Positions 1 through 8,380 of a stretch of 64,000 bases of DNA are shown here, one piece after another. The notes under the pieces are model-generated. The model did no database searches. It was not told the DNA's origin and was given only the letters and a program-made list of their open reading frames with translations. Each line of letters starts with the position of its first letter. The first letter of the stretch is position 1. Made by a program: the position numbers and the translations under genes. Source of the stretch: Actinoplanes missouriensis 431 (lineage in GTDB: Bacteria; Actinomycetota; Actinomycetes; Mycobacteriales; Micromonosporaceae); the NCBI RefSeq assembly GCF_000284295.1, contig NC_017093.1, forward strand, positions 8,494,001 to 8,558,000, written 5' to 3'.

Positions 1-1072
1 CGAAGTCCGTGGAGGCCCGCTTCCCGCAGTTCGTTCCGCTCGCGTCGACCCTGGCGGTCAGGTATTTCCCGCCGCCGGCCGACTGGGACCGGACCACCAC
101 GGTGTACGGCCCGGTCTCCGGCAACTGGCAGCCGGCCAGCGGCGCCGGCGACCATGACGCGGCGCCGCAGACGGGCGCGCCGTTCGGCCCGAGCACCCGC
201 AGGCTGGCGAACGCGTCATCCGCGCCGGATCGGCTGACCGAGATGATCTCCCGCGGTGTGTGGCCGGCGGCGGTGAAACAGGCGATGAAGTCGTCGCCGG
301 TGAACGCGACGGATGCGCCCCGCGGGTCGCCGAAGTCGCCGGCCGGCAGTTCCGGGCATCCGGTCGAGCCGGTGACCCGCTGCAGCGCGAACACGTAGCC
401 GCCGCTGCGCCGTCCCTCCGGCATCATCGTTATCAGCCGCTCGCCGCCGCTCAGCGCGCAGCCGGAGGTGATCAGGGTCCGGCAGCCCACCGTCCCCGAG
501 GGCTGGACCAGATCGAAATACGGCCAGGCGTTCCGCTCGTTCTCCGGCAGCGCGGCCTGGTAGGTGCCGGCGCCGCCGGCGACCTCCAGACAGTTGACCT
601 GGCCTGCCGTATCGATGGTCTGCCGGGTCTGCGCCTCGGTGTAGCCGCGGCCTGCGGCCGGCACGCATCCGCCGCCCTGAAGCGGGACGAAGGTCGTCGC
701 GAACGCCGTCGTGACGTCGGCGACAAGGGTGTACGTCCCGGTTGCCAGGTCGCACCAGAGCCGCGAGCAGATCGGCTCGCCGTCGCCGTCGTAGACCTGG
801 AGATCCTGCGGGACGTTCCTCTCGTCGACCGCCTGGACCATATGCCGTCCGGCCGTCTCGACGACGAGCCGGCGGCAGTCACCGCCGCCGAGGGGACCGG
901 CCGGCGCGGCGCCGAAGGCCCCGGGTGTCACCTCCGGGCAGGTCGCCGGATCGATCGCGGCCGGAAGACCGGCGAGGACCGCCGGAGCCGCGGGCGCCGC
1001 CGATGCGGGCAGCGGAACCCCGGAGACGGCGACCGCCAAGGCGGCGCTGATTGATATGAGCCATCGCCTCAC
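1..1072 (-). CDS. secreted modular protein, 3' end outside window
   Basis: The minus-strand frame is open from a GTG at 1072 to the left edge, so about 357 residues are visible and the C-terminus is missing. A GGGGGA ribosome site lies just upstream of the GTG. The product starts with a clear Sec signal (RRWLISISAALAVAVSG, then PASAAP). The mature part is Cys-rich and appears built from repeated beta-type modules: segments such as GTYTLVADV, GYVFALQRV and GPYTVVVRS recur, each near a conserved Cys. This resembles extracellular pre-peptidase-like beta-sandwich domains, but I recognise no catalytic motif. Function is unknown beyond secretion; adhesion or wall association is only a guess. The plus-strand frames here are shadows. 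Confidence 0.75.
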   Translation of the reverse strand, partial: MRRWLISISAALAVAVSGVPLPASAAPAAPAVLAGLPAAIDPATCPEVTPGAFGAAPAGPLGGGDCRRLVVETAGRHMVQAVDERNVPQDLQVYDGDGEPICSRLWCDLATGTYTLVADVTTAFATTFVPLQGGGCVPAAGRGYTEAQTRQTIDTAGQVNCLEVAGGAGTYQAALPENERNAWPYFDLVQPSGTVGCRTLITSGCALSGGERLITMMPEGRRSGGYVFALQRVTGSTGCPELPAGDFGDPRGASVAFTGDDFIACFTAAGHTPREIISVSRSGADDAFASLRVLGPNGAPVCGAASWSPAPLAGCQLPETGPYTVVVRSQSAGGGKYLTARVDASGTNCGKRASTDF

Positions 1073-1195
1073 GGCATCCCCCGCGCGTGCAGTCCACATA
1101 GCGCGGAGATCATCTCATCGACATGAACGGCTACCTATATGCATTCCATCATTCGGGAAGTGGCAGCACAGAGATAGGAACGGCCCCGTATCGAC

Positions 1196-1537
1196 CTAGA
1201 GTTGTGCGGCCGCTATCGCGTCCTCAACCTCGGGAAAAATCGCGAAATAGCGACCGAGGCCGACGGTCTCCAGCAACTGAGCCAGGAACGGGTCGGCGCC
1301 GGCGAAGCTCAGCCACCCGCCCCGCGCCGCGATCACCTGCTTGCTGGTGATGAAGGCGCTCAATCCGACCGAATCGCAGAATTTGAGGGCGGTGAGGTCC
1401 ACGACGATCCTCGGCACCGGGCGCTCCAGCAGATCGGCGAGCGCGGTGTAGAGCCGGGCCGCCGTGTCGGCATCAAGTTCGCCGCACAGCTGGAGTACCG
1501 CTACGTCGGACCGGTGCTCGATGACAATGGCGCGCAT
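1196..1537 (-). CDS. STAS-domain anti-sigma factor antagonist
   Basis: A 113-aa protein that is almost only a STAS domain. The core shows VAVLQLCGELDADTAARL followed by RIVVDLTALKFCDSVGL, where the Ser of DSVGL is the usual phosphorylated residue of SpoIIAA/RsbV-type antagonists. Such proteins bind an anti-sigma kinase when unphosphorylated and so release a sigma factor. No anti-sigma kinase or sigma gene is adjacent, so the partner is unknown. The start is the ATG at 1537 because the STAS fold begins at once (MRAIVIEH); the longer upstream frame encodes low-complexity sequence and includes a terminator. It appears monocistronic. Confidence 0.85.
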   Translation of the reverse strand: MRAIVIEHRSDVAVLQLCGELDADTAARLYTALADLLERPVPRIVVDLTALKFCDSVGLSAFITSKQVIAARGGWLSFAGADPFLAQLLETVGLGRYFAIFPEVEDAIAAAQL

Positions 1538-1601
1538 GAAATCTACGCTAGATCGACAGCTTCCCGACACATCGGACAAGACGTGCGTCTGTCTTCCCCC
1601 T

Positions 1602-1639
1602 CGAGAACAACACAAACGCCACCGAGAACAACACAAACG
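1602..1639. repeat. two tandem 21-bp units upstream of the STAS gene
   Basis: The 17-mer cgagaacaacacaaacg occurs at 1602-1618 and again at 1623-1639, a 21-bp period. The units lie 65-100 bp upstream of the STAS start, right after the terminator of the preceding minus-strand gene, where a promoter or operator would be expected. Confidence 0.7.
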
Positions 1640-1667
1640 GGCCGGACCCCACAGGGTCCGACCCGTT
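1636..1667 (-). terminator. hairpin terminator of the 69-aa gene
   Basis: A 14-bp stem (AACGGGTCGGACCC with its partner, one G-U pair when read on the minus strand) and a 4-nt loop. It is followed on the minus strand by TGTGTTGTTCTC. It sits 65 bp past the stop at 1732. Confidence 0.6.
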
Positions 1668-1731
1668 CGAAAGGCTGAGCCGGAACAGTCAAGCAAAAGC
1701 GGCACAGCCCGGGAGGCTCCTGGCGCGCCTC

Positions 1732-1941
1732 TTACAACTCGCGCCACTGCCAGCGTGGACCACGCCACGCGTCGGCCAGGATCATCGCTGACGCCCGGCC
1801 GGGACACTGCTGCACCTTGGACTTCCCCTCGGGGCCGCCCAGTTGGGCCTCGACCTCCCACGTCTCACCGTCGGTCCGGATGTAGACGTCGCGACGCTGG
1901 AGACGGAGATCGCCATTCCACCAGTGATGCTGAACTCTCAC
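1732..1941 (-). CDS. small hypothetical protein, 69 aa
   Basis: Short protein rich in Trp and Arg: it begins MRVQHHWWNGDLRLQRRD and ends ADAWRGPRWQWREL, with a central YIRTDGETWEVEAQLGG stretch. The pattern (WWN near the start, RRDVYIRTDG, GG-x-EG-x-S) looks like a compact folded domain rather than a chance frame. A terminator hairpin follows at the expected distance. I do not recognise a function. No signal peptide or membrane segment is visible. Confidence 0.6.
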   Translation of the reverse strand: MRVQHHWWNGDLRLQRRDVYIRTDGETWEVEAQLGGPEGKSKVQQCPGRASAMILADAWRGPRWQWREL

Positions 1942-2242
1942 GTGTCAAATCTAGGACAGACATCGAAGCATCTGCGTGGGGCAATCCGCCGAAAGTTCCT
2001 CGCCGCCCGGTCGGAACCACATTGTCTGATCCGGTGGATTTGGTCCGCGTGACTTGCGCTACTACCTACATCGCAGGGCCGTCCAAGATTCACTACAGAA
2101 CGTGATTGCGTGGTTGACCTGCAGCGAAACACCCGCGTTACACAGACCAGCACTGATCATGGAGAACGCCCGAACGTACGAGCCGGCGATCACATGGACG
2201 GGGGATGCCCGTCAAGGCCACGCAGCGTAACAGATCGGCGAA
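1942..2242. other. intergenic stretch, nothing recognised
   Basis: About 300 bp between the 69-aa gene and the tRNA terminator. It must carry the promoter of the 69-aa gene on the minus strand. I see no convincing coding frame, repeat or hairpin. Confidence 0.5.
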
Positions 2243-2280
2243 GAAAAACAGAGAGCCCGGTCCGTGTCGGACCGGGCTCC
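2243..2280 (-). terminator. intrinsic terminator after tRNA-Ser
   Basis: Perfect 11-bp GC stem (GAGCCCGGTCC with GGACCGGGCTC) followed on the minus strand by TCTGTTTTTC, 6 bp beyond the tRNA 3' end. Classic rho-independent form. Confidence 0.85.
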
Positions 2281-2285
2281 TCCGT

Positions 2286-2375
2286 TGGCGGTGGCGGCGG
2301 GATTTGAACCCGCGGAGGGCGTAAACCCTCACACGCTTTCGAGGCGTGCTCCTTAGGCCACTCGGACACACCACC
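2286..2375 (-). tRNA. tRNA-Ser, anticodon CGA
   Basis: Read on the minus strand this is a class II tRNA. The acceptor GGTGGTG pairs with CGCCACC, followed by discriminator G and an encoded CCA (2288-2286). The anticodon stem CACGC/GCGTG encloses the loop CTCGAAA, giving anticodon CGA (codon UCG). There is a long variable arm (GAGGGTTTACGCCCTC) and a T-arm containing GGTTCAAATCC. The long variable arm and CGA loop together identify serine. A strong terminator follows directly. Confidence 0.93.
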
Positions 2376-2490
2376 GGGAAGTACTTTACGGGACGCATGA
2401 AGGAGCTTGAAGCCGGGTCACCCATAACCCTGCGGCACCGCGCTGAACTGGCAAGATCGACGCTATGGACAAGCGAATCGGAGAGACCTC

Positions 2491-3204
2491 ATGAGCGTGC
2501 ACATCGGCGGCAAGCCGGGCGACATCGCCGAGCGGGTGCTGCTGCCCGGCGACCCGATGCGGGCCAAGTGGATCGCCGAGACGTTCCTGGAGGACGCGGT
2601 CTGTTACACCCAGGTCCGCGGGATGCTCGGCTTCACGGGCACCTGGAAGGGCGAACGCGTCTCGGTGCAGGGCTCCGGCATGGGCATGCCGTCGGCCTCG
2701 ATCTACACCCACGAGCTGATCAACGAGTACGGCGTGAAGTCCGTGATCCGGATCGGCTCCTGCGGCGCCCTCGCCGACGACCTGAACCTCGGTGACGTGA
2801 TCGCCGCGATCGGCTCGTCGACCGACTCCAACATGAACCGGTACCGCTTCGAGGGCGTCGTCGACTACGCGCCGGTGGCGGACTTCGGACTGCTGCGCAC
2901 CGCCGTGGAGAAGGGCGAAGCGGCGGGCATCCCGATCCGGGTCGGTCAGATCCTGGCCGCCGACACCTTCTACAACGACCGCCCGGATATCACCGACCGG
3001 CTCGCCGACTACGGCATCCTCGCGGTCGAGATGGAGTCCGCCGCGATCTACACGATCGCCGCCCGCTACAAGGCGAAGGCGCTGACCATCCTCACCGTCA
3101 GCGACCACATCAAGCGCGGCGAGGCGATGGACTCCGCACAGCGCGAGCAGGGCTTCAGCAACATGGTCAAAATCGGTCTCGACACGGCCATCGCGGGCGC
3201 TTAG
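2491..3204 (+). CDS. deoD: purine-nucleoside phosphorylase, DeoD type
   Basis: Cytosolic enzyme of purine salvage that cleaves (deoxy)nucleosides with phosphate to base plus (deoxy)ribose-1-phosphate. At 237 aa it has the usual length of the hexameric low-molecular-weight family. Visible motifs are LLPGDPMRAKWIAETF near the N-terminus (phosphate Arg), GSGMGMPSASIY, IRIGSCGAL, and EMESAAIY (the Glu-Met-Glu that binds ribose), followed by SDHI with the catalytic Asp. The ATG follows GGAGAG by 7 nt. It stands alone, between a divergent tRNA-Ser and the convergent tadA. Confidence 0.95.
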   Translation: MSVHIGGKPGDIAERVLLPGDPMRAKWIAETFLEDAVCYTQVRGMLGFTGTWKGERVSVQGSGMGMPSASIYTHELINEYGVKSVIRIGSCGALADDLNLGDVIAAIGSSTDSNMNRYRFEGVVDYAPVADFGLLRTAVEKGEAAGIPIRVGQILAADTFYNDRPDITDRLADYGILAVEMESAAIYTIAARYKAKALTILTVSDHIKRGEAMDSAQREQGFSNMVKIGLDTAIAGA

Positions 3205-3230
3205 GCGCCGGCTGGGCGGCCGGTCACCCT

Positions 3231-3713
3231 TCACCCTCCGAGGGTACGGTCACCGGCCGCCCCTTCCGACCGGAAGAACTCGCGCAGCAGGGCGGCGCAC
3301 TCGTCCTCCAGCACACCCGAGTACACCTCGGGACGATGGTTGAGCCGCCGGTCCCGGACCACGTCCCAGAGCGAGCCGACCGCGCCGGTCTTCGGCTCCC
3401 AGGCGCCGAAGACCACCGTCCCCACCCGGGCCAGCACCAGCGCGCCTGCGCACATGGTGCACGGCTCCAACGTCACCACCAGGGCGCAGCCGTCCAGCCG
3501 CCAGGAGCCGAGCCGAGCCGCAGCCTGCCGCAGCACCAGCACCTCGGCGTGTGCGGTCGGGTCGCCGGAGAGCTCCCGTTCGTTGCCGGCCGCCGCCAGT
3601 TCGGTCCCGTCCGGGCCGAGCAGCACCGCCCCGACCGGCACGTCCGCCGGGGAGGCGGACGCGACGGCGAGCGCGCGCCGCATCCACTCCTCGTGCTGTG
3701 CGCGACGGTTCAC
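3231..3713 (-). CDS. tadA: tRNA-specific adenosine deaminase TadA
   Basis: Zinc deaminase converting wobble adenosine-34 to inosine in tRNA-Arg(ACG). The 160-aa product has the cytidine/deoxycytidylate deaminase signature HAEVLVL (His ligand and catalytic Glu) and TLEPCTMCAGAL (two Cys ligands), then GAWEPKTGAVGSL. The GTG start at 3713 overlaps the TGA of the upstream partner gene by four bases (GTGA), so translation is probably coupled. The order partner then tadA is common in actinobacteria. The C-terminal tail (GAAGDRTLGG) is not conserved. Confidence 0.93.
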   Translation of the reverse strand: MNRRAQHEEWMRRALAVASASPADVPVGAVLLGPDGTELAAAGNERELSGDPTAHAEVLVLRQAAARLGSWRLDGCALVVTLEPCTMCAGALVLARVGTVVFGAWEPKTGAVGSLWDVVRDRRLNHRPEVYSGVLEDECAALLREFFRSEGAAGDRTLGG

Positions 3714-4219
3714 GCCTCGCGCAACTCCTCCATCTCGTCACCGCACCCGATCTTCTGACAGATCTCCGCGGTCACGTCGGACGGCAGCATCCCCTCCATG
3801 CCGCAGAGCGCCAGCAGCCGCTGCGCGTTCACGCCCAGGTCACCGAGCAGCTCCGCGTCACCGATCGGGTCGGCGTCCGGCTCCGCCGCCGGCCGCTCCT
3901 CGTCGTCGTCGCGGGCGGCCAGGTCGTCCAGCCCGAGCGCGGGCGTCTCCACCTCGCCGAGCAGCACCGATCCGATCCGGGACTCCTCGGCGAAAGCCGA
4001 GTCGGATGCGAAGACCCGCAGGTCCTCACCCTCGTCCAGGCGCAGGATCGCGAGGTACTCGTCGTCGCTCTCGACGAACAGCAGCGCGAGGTCGGCGTCC
4101 GGCTCCGCATCGCGCAGCGCATCCACCACCTCGTCAATGTCGGCCAGGCCCGAAAGGTCCAGCTCCGACGCCGTCCACCCGCTCTTCGTCCGGCTGACGG
4201 CGGCAGCGAAAATCGACAC
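3710..4219 (-). CDS. tRNA adenosine deaminase-associated protein
   Basis: A 169-aa very acidic protein of the family found next to tadA in actinobacteria; its biochemical role is not established. It begins VSIFAAAVSRTKSGW, has the Asp/Glu-rich middle EPDADLALLFVESDDEYL, an acidic low-complexity linker (AARDDDEERPAAEPDAD), and a C-terminal domain with Cys (LLALCGMEGML, CQKIGCGDE). The GTG at 4219 is preferred because GGGGGA lies 4 nt upstream; a longer frame to 4282 has no ribosome site. It overlaps tadA by 4 bp, giving a two-gene operon. Confidence 0.85.
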   Translation of the reverse strand: MSIFAAAVSRTKSGWTASELDLSGLADIDEVVDALRDAEPDADLALLFVESDDEYLAILRLDEGEDLRVFASDSAFAEESRIGSVLLGEVETPALGLDDLAARDDDEERPAAEPDADPIGDAELLGDLGVNAQRLLALCGMEGMLPSDVTAEICQKIGCGDEMEELREA

Positions 4220-4308
4220 GATTCCCCCAACGCGGTTCTTATCCTCAGCGCCTGACGGTAGCGGGTAGTACGGCGGGCGCATCGCGCCACGCCTTGCACG
4301 TGACGAAG

Positions 4309-4476
4309 TCAGTTCGCGGGACGACGGCGCGTCGCGATCAGCTCACGCAACCGCACGCCACGCATCCGCTGTGACGGGTCGGACTCACGGACCGATTTCG
4401 CCTGCGCGAGAGCCGCCAGCAGCTCCTGACGGCGACGGCAGCGCTCGGGGTCGAGCCGTTCTGGCGAGGGGGCCAT
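4309..4476 (-). CDS. small basic hypothetical protein, 55 aa
   Basis: Frame from an ATG at 4476: MAPSPERLDPERCRRRQELL, then a helical Arg/Glu-rich segment ending RRRPAN. Third codon positions are mostly G or C, which suggests it is expressed, but the ribosome site is weak. It could also be a chance frame; a TTG start at 4512 would add 12 residues. No function recognised. It lies upstream of the tadA pair on the same strand. Confidence 0.4.
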   Translation of the reverse strand: MAPSPERLDPERCRRRQELLAALAQAKSVRESDPSQRMRGVRLRELIATRRRPAN

Positions 4477-4590
4477 GCAGCCGAGAGTGCCCAGCCGGAA
4501 GGCATTCGTCAAGGGTCGATGGACAGTTCGGCAGACCCGCTTCCGAGCGCGACGAGAAGGGCACGAAAGGTGGTCGTCAAAGGCCGCTTT

Positions 4591-4974
4591 TCACCACAGC
4601 GGCCAGTCGTTCGTACCGATCCATCGCAGCGTCACGAACGTCATCGCGATGGACAGGCCGAGGCCGCTCGCCACCGACACGCCGACCGCCACTCCGCGGT
4701 CACCGATCGCGGTCAGCAGCAGCGCCACGAGCCAGGCGCTGACCGCCGCGCCGATCGTCCACCAGGCGTACGACATGAGGCCGCGCCCGAGGCTGCCGAA
4801 GATGATCAGCCAGACCGCCGCGGCGGCCAGACCGCTGAGCACGCCACCGGCCGAGATGGGGTGCGGCTCGCGGTAGACCGGGCGGGGCGGCGTCGACGCG
4901 AACTGCCGGTCCGGGGGCGGGAGGTATCCGGGCGGCGGCGCGGACGCGGCCCAGATGCTCTGCCGGTCAGCCAT
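4591..4974 (-). CDS. small integral membrane protein
   Basis: A 127-aa protein with a Pro-rich cytoplasmic N-terminus (IWAASAPPPGYLPPPDRQFA) and about four hydrophobic helices: GVLSGLAAAAVWLIIFGSL, MSYAWWTIGAAVSAWLVALL, GVAVGVSVASGLGLSIAMTF and a short C-terminal one. The ATG at 4974 has GGAGAGGGGA 6 nt upstream. The longer frame is rejected because its added part is low-complexity. No family recognised and no operon partner. Confidence 0.7.
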   Translation of the reverse strand: MADRQSIWAASAPPPGYLPPPDRQFASTPPRPVYREPHPISAGGVLSGLAAAAVWLIIFGSLGRGLMSYAWWTIGAAVSAWLVALLLTAIGDRGVAVGVSVASGLGLSIAMTFVTLRWIGTNDWPLW

Positions 4975-5075
4975 TCCGGTTCCCCTCTCCGTGTCCCCCT
5001 GTCGCCGGGGCCTGACATCTGCAGCGTAGTCAGCACGACTCGGCAGTGGCCTCCCGCTTCTGTCAGGATGGCCCG

Positions 5076-5834
5076 GTGCGCTTCCTCCGTACCCTCTCCG
5101 GTCTGACCCTGACGGCCGCCTGCCTGGCCGGATGCGGCGGCGCAGCCGGCGCGGGGTCACCCGCGGCGACGCCGCACTTCGTGGAGCCCGCCTCGGCAGC
5201 CGCCCCGGCCGCGGCGAGCGCTCCGACCGCGGGAACGCCCGCCGAGAGCCCGGCCACCGCCGCGAGCCCGGCCACCGAGGGCGGCGCCGCCGCGACGAGC
5301 GCGAGCGCGGCGCCGAAGGCGGGGAAGGTGAAGTACGTCTTCCCGGTCGACGCGTCGAACGTCGACTTCCACACCACGCACTCGAAATACCCGGCGACCG
5401 ACCTCTTCGTCGACTGCGGCGAGCGGTTCGTCGCCACGACCAGCGGCGTCGTCCTGGAGATCAGCCTCTCCGACAAGTACGTGAAGGGCAGGCCGGACGG
5501 TCCGAACAACGGCGGCCTGTCGGTGTCGCTCCTCGGTGACGACGGGGTGCGCTACTACGGCTCGCACCTGAGCAAGGTGCAGTCCGGCATCGAGGCGGGT
5601 GTCCGGGTCGAGGCCGGGCAGCTGCTCGGCCGGACCGGCAAGACCGGCAACGCCAACAACGTGTGCCACGTGCACTACGGCATCTCCCCGCCGTGCGCCG
5701 AGACCGGTGACTGGAAGGTGCGGCGCGGCGTGATCTGGCCGGCGACCTTCCTCACGTCGTGGCGCAAGGGCGGGCAGAAGAGCCCGGTCGCGACGGTCGA
5801 GGCGTGGGAGAAGAAGAACGGCTGCAAGGCGTGA
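5076..5834 (+). CDS. M23-family (LytM-like) lipoprotein
   Basis: A 252-aa lipoprotein: signal peptide RFLRTLSGLTLTAAC with lipobox LAGC, then an Ala/Pro/Thr-rich linker of about 70 residues, then a LytM/M23 domain. The zinc ligands are visible as HTTHSKYPATDLFVDCG (HxxxD-type) and HVHYG (HxH). M23 enzymes cut peptidoglycan cross-bridges outside the membrane; four extra Cys residues (VDCGERF, NVCHVHYG, PPCAE, NGCKA) could form disulfides. The GTG start at 5076 is chosen because it begins the signal peptide. The stop overlaps the tyrA start by GTGA, an odd functional pairing. Confidence 0.85.
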   Translation: MRFLRTLSGLTLTAACLAGCGGAAGAGSPAATPHFVEPASAAAPAAASAPTAGTPAESPATAASPATEGGAAATSASAAPKAGKVKYVFPVDASNVDFHTTHSKYPATDLFVDCGERFVATTSGVVLEISLSDKYVKGRPDGPNNGGLSVSLLGDDGVRYYGSHLSKVQSGIEAGVRVEAGQLLGRTGKTGNANNVCHVHYGISPPCAETGDWKVRRGVIWPATFLTSWRKGGQKSPVATVEAWEKKNGCKA

Positions 5835-6775
5835 GGGTCGCGGTCGTCGGGCTCGGCCTGATCGGTGGCTCGCTGCTCCGGGCGCTTGCCGCGGCCGGCC
5901 ACGAGGTGACCGGTTTCGACGCCGACCCGGCAACTCGCGAGGCAGCCCGCACGGAAGGTTTCCGGATCGCCGACTCGGTGGCCGAGGTTGTGGCCGGCTC
6001 GGAGCTGACTGCTCTGGCCGTACCCCTGACGGTGTTGCCGGAAGTGATTCCGCAGCTTGCCGGGTACGACGGCCTGGTGACCGACGTGACCTCGGTGAAA
6101 GGTCCCGTCCGTGACCTGTTGAAGGACCGCCGTTTCGTGGGCGGGCACCCGATGGCCGGCCGGGAGACGTCCGGCTTCGCCGCGTCCGAGAAGGATCTCT
6201 TCGACGGGTGCGCGTGGGTGCTCTGCCTGGAGCCGCACGAGACCGATCTGAGCCACTGGCTGACGCTGGCCCGGCTGTTCACCGGGATGGGCGCGCGCGT
6301 GGTCCCGGTGACCGCCGCCGAGCACGACACCGCGGCCGCCCAGATCAGCCATGTGCCGCATCTGTTCGCCGCCGCGCTTGCCGAGCAGATCGTGGAGAAC
6401 CCGCTGGCCGGCGCCCTGGGAGCGGGATCGTTCCGGGACGGCACCCGGGTGGCCGCGACCCGGCCCGAGCTCACCGCGGCGATGTGCGGCGGCAATCGGG
6501 GCGCGGTGCGGCGGGAACTGCACCGCCTGATCGGTGTCCTGGAGGAGATGTCCGAGGCCCTGGAGGCGGAGGATCCGGTCGCCGCGCTGACTCCGCGTCT
6601 CCGGATGGGTGCGCAGGCTCGGCGTGCCTGGCCGGCCACGCCCGGTCAGGCCACCAGGGTCCCCGCCGAGGTGCAAGCGCTTCTGGATCTCGGACGGTCC
6701 GGCGGATGGGTGACGTCGGTAGGCGACACCGACGTTGTCGCATTGCGGCCAGAAAGTGACCGCAAGCCTTCCTAG
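5831..6775 (+). CDS. tyrA: prephenate dehydrogenase
   Basis: NAD(P)-dependent enzyme of tyrosine biosynthesis (prephenate to 4-hydroxyphenylpyruvate); it could also act on arogenate. In 314 aa it shows the Rossmann motif VAVVGLGLIGGSL, then VTDVTSVKGPV, GGHPMAGRETSGF (the substrate-binding His and Gly-rich motif), and EHDTAAAQISHVPHLFAAAL. No ACT or chorismate mutase domain is attached. The GTG start at 5831 overlaps the stop of the M23 lipoprotein gene by four bases, implying translational coupling. Confidence 0.92.
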   Translation: MRVAVVGLGLIGGSLLRALAAAGHEVTGFDADPATREAARTEGFRIADSVAEVVAGSELTALAVPLTVLPEVIPQLAGYDGLVTDVTSVKGPVRDLLKDRRFVGGHPMAGRETSGFAASEKDLFDGCAWVLCLEPHETDLSHWLTLARLFTGMGARVVPVTAAEHDTAAAQISHVPHLFAAALAEQIVENPLAGALGAGSFRDGTRVAATRPELTAAMCGGNRGAVRRELHRLIGVLEEMSEALEAEDPVAALTPRLRMGAQARRAWPATPGQATRVPAEVQALLDLGRSGGWVTSVGDTDVVALRPESDRKPS

Positions 6776-6816
6776 GGTGAGAGGTGTCCATGAGGCGCCA
6801 TACCCGAGGAGTCGCA

Positions 6817-7389
6817 ATGCCCGGTCAGGTCGGTCCGATCGCCGACGAGCAGGATGGCCTGCTCGCCTACCTCGCCCAGATGCGTTACGTGCTCAAGCTG
6901 ACCGCTCACGGGCTCACCGAGGAGCAGCTGCGGTCCGCCGCCAGCGCGAGTGAGCTCACCGTCGGCGGTCTGATCAAGCACTGCGCCGCCACCGAGGAGA
7001 GCTGGATGACCGTCGTCCGGGGCGAGCCGCAGCCGCTCGACTACGGCGCCTACGCGGCGAACTTCGCGCTGGCCGACGGGGAGACCATCGACGACGTCCT
7101 CGCCCGGTACGACGTGATCGCAGCCGCCACCGAGAAGACGGTGAAGGACCTCGCGAACCTCGACCACCCGGTCCCGATCGACCACTCGGTGCCGTGGAAC
7201 CCGAAGGACGCCGACTTCTGGTCACTGCGCTGGGTGCTGCTGCACCTGATCCAGGAGACCGCGCGGCACACCGGGCACGCCGACGTCATCCGGGAGAGCG
7301 TGGACGGGGCTACGGCGTACCCGCTGATGGCGGCCGCCGAAGGCTGGCCGGAGACCGACTGGATGAAGCCCTGGAAGAAGGAGGCCTAG
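6817..7389 (+). CDS. DinB-like (DUF664) four-helix protein
   Basis: A 190-aa member of the DinB/DUF664 fold. Metal ligands of the family are suggested by LIKHCAATEESW (first His) and LLHLIQETARHTGHADVIRE (two later His), with the usual actinobacterial ending AAEGWPETDWMKPW. Some members are mycothiol- or bacillithiol-dependent enzymes, but the substrate here cannot be read. The ATG at 6817 follows GAGGAG by 6 nt. The stop converges with mtnA, sharing the four bases ctag. Confidence 0.85.
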   Translation: MPGQVGPIADEQDGLLAYLAQMRYVLKLTAHGLTEEQLRSAASASELTVGGLIKHCAATEESWMTVVRGEPQPLDYGAYAANFALADGETIDDVLARYDVIAAATEKTVKDLANLDHPVPIDHSVPWNPKDADFWSLRWVLLHLIQETARHTGHADVIRESVDGATAYPLMAAAEGWPETDWMKPWKKEA

Positions 7390-8348
7390 GGCTTCTCACC
7401 CCGGTCCAGGCGGATCACGCGGCGGTCGGTGACGATCGCGGTGACCAGGTCGTGCGGGGTGATGTCGAAGGCCGGGTTCACCGCGTCGCCGAACGCGGTG
7501 ACCTCGGCCGCGCCGCGGTCCTCGATCTCCACCAGGTCGCCGCTCGGCGTGTCCAGATCGACGGTCGTCTCCGGCGCCACCACCACGAACGGGATGCCGG
7601 CCCGCCAGGCGCCGAGCGCGTGTGAATAGGTGCCCACCTTGTTGATCACGTCGCCGTTGGCGCAGATCCGGTCGGCGCCCAGGATCACCGCGTCGATCTC
7701 GCCGCGGGCCATCAGGAACGGCCCGGCCGAGTCCACCGCCACTCGGTGCCCGATCCCCCACTGGGTCAGCTCCCAGGAGGTCAGCCGGGCGCCCTGCAGC
7801 AGCGGCCGGGTCTCGCTCGCGATCACCCCGCCCAGCCGGCCCCGCCGGTGCAGCTCGCCGACCACCCCGAGCGCGGTGCCGATGGTGACCGCGCAGAGCC
7901 CGCCGGTGTTGCAGTGGGTCAGCATCCGCGGCCGCTCGCCGCAGAGCGCGGTGACCAGGTCGGCGCCGAGCATCGCCATCGCCTGCGACGCCGCGATCTC
8001 GGAGTCCCGGATCACGCAGGCCTCGGCGAGCACCGCGTCCGGGCCGTAGGGCAGCATCCGGGCGGCGCGTTGCGCTCCGCGGGCCAGGTTCACCGCCGTC
8101 GGGCGTGCGGTCTCCACCTTCTGTACGGCCACCGCCAGCGCCACCGGATCGTCGTGGTGGACGCGCGCCGCCAATGCCACGCCGAACGCGCCCGCGACGC
8201 CGAGCGCCGGGGCGCCGCGCACCGCCAGCGACTGAATCGCCGCGATCAGCTCGCCCACCGTGTGCAACCGGAGAACACGCAGCTCACCCGGGAGAGCCGT
8301 CTGGTCGATGATCTCGACGGCACCGTTCACCCAATCGATCGTCCGCAT
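7386..8348 (-). CDS. mtnA: methylthioribose-1-phosphate isomerase
   Basis: Isomerises 5-methylthioribose-1-phosphate to methylthioribulose-1-phosphate in the methionine salvage pathway. The 320-aa product has family signatures AVRGAPALGVAGAFGVALAA, THCNTGGLCAV (catalytic Cys), ASETRPLLQGARLTSWEL and GADRICANGDVINKVGTYSHAL (catalytic Asp). It begins MRTIDWVNGAVEIIDQTALP. No other salvage gene is adjacent. It is divergent from the PHP gene, with only 32 bp between starts. Confidence 0.94.
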   Translation of the reverse strand: MRTIDWVNGAVEIIDQTALPGELRVLRLHTVGELIAAIQSLAVRGAPALGVAGAFGVALAARVHHDDPVALAVAVQKVETARPTAVNLARGAQRAARMLPYGPDAVLAEACVIRDSEIAASQAMAMLGADLVTALCGERPRMLTHCNTGGLCAVTIGTALGVVGELHRRGRLGGVIASETRPLLQGARLTSWELTQWGIGHRVAVDSAGPFLMARGEIDAVILGADRICANGDVINKVGTYSHALGAWRAGIPFVVVAPETTVDLDTPSGDLVEIEDRGAAEVTAFGDAVNPAFDITPHDLVTAIVTDRRVIRLDRGEKP

Positions 8349-8380
8349 TCCGCCCACCCTAAGCCTCTAATCTGACTGCC

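Noticed and set aside
9..1054. Plus-strand ORFs at the left edge
   Set aside because: The minus strand encodes a signal peptide and continuous protein-like sequence across the same bases.
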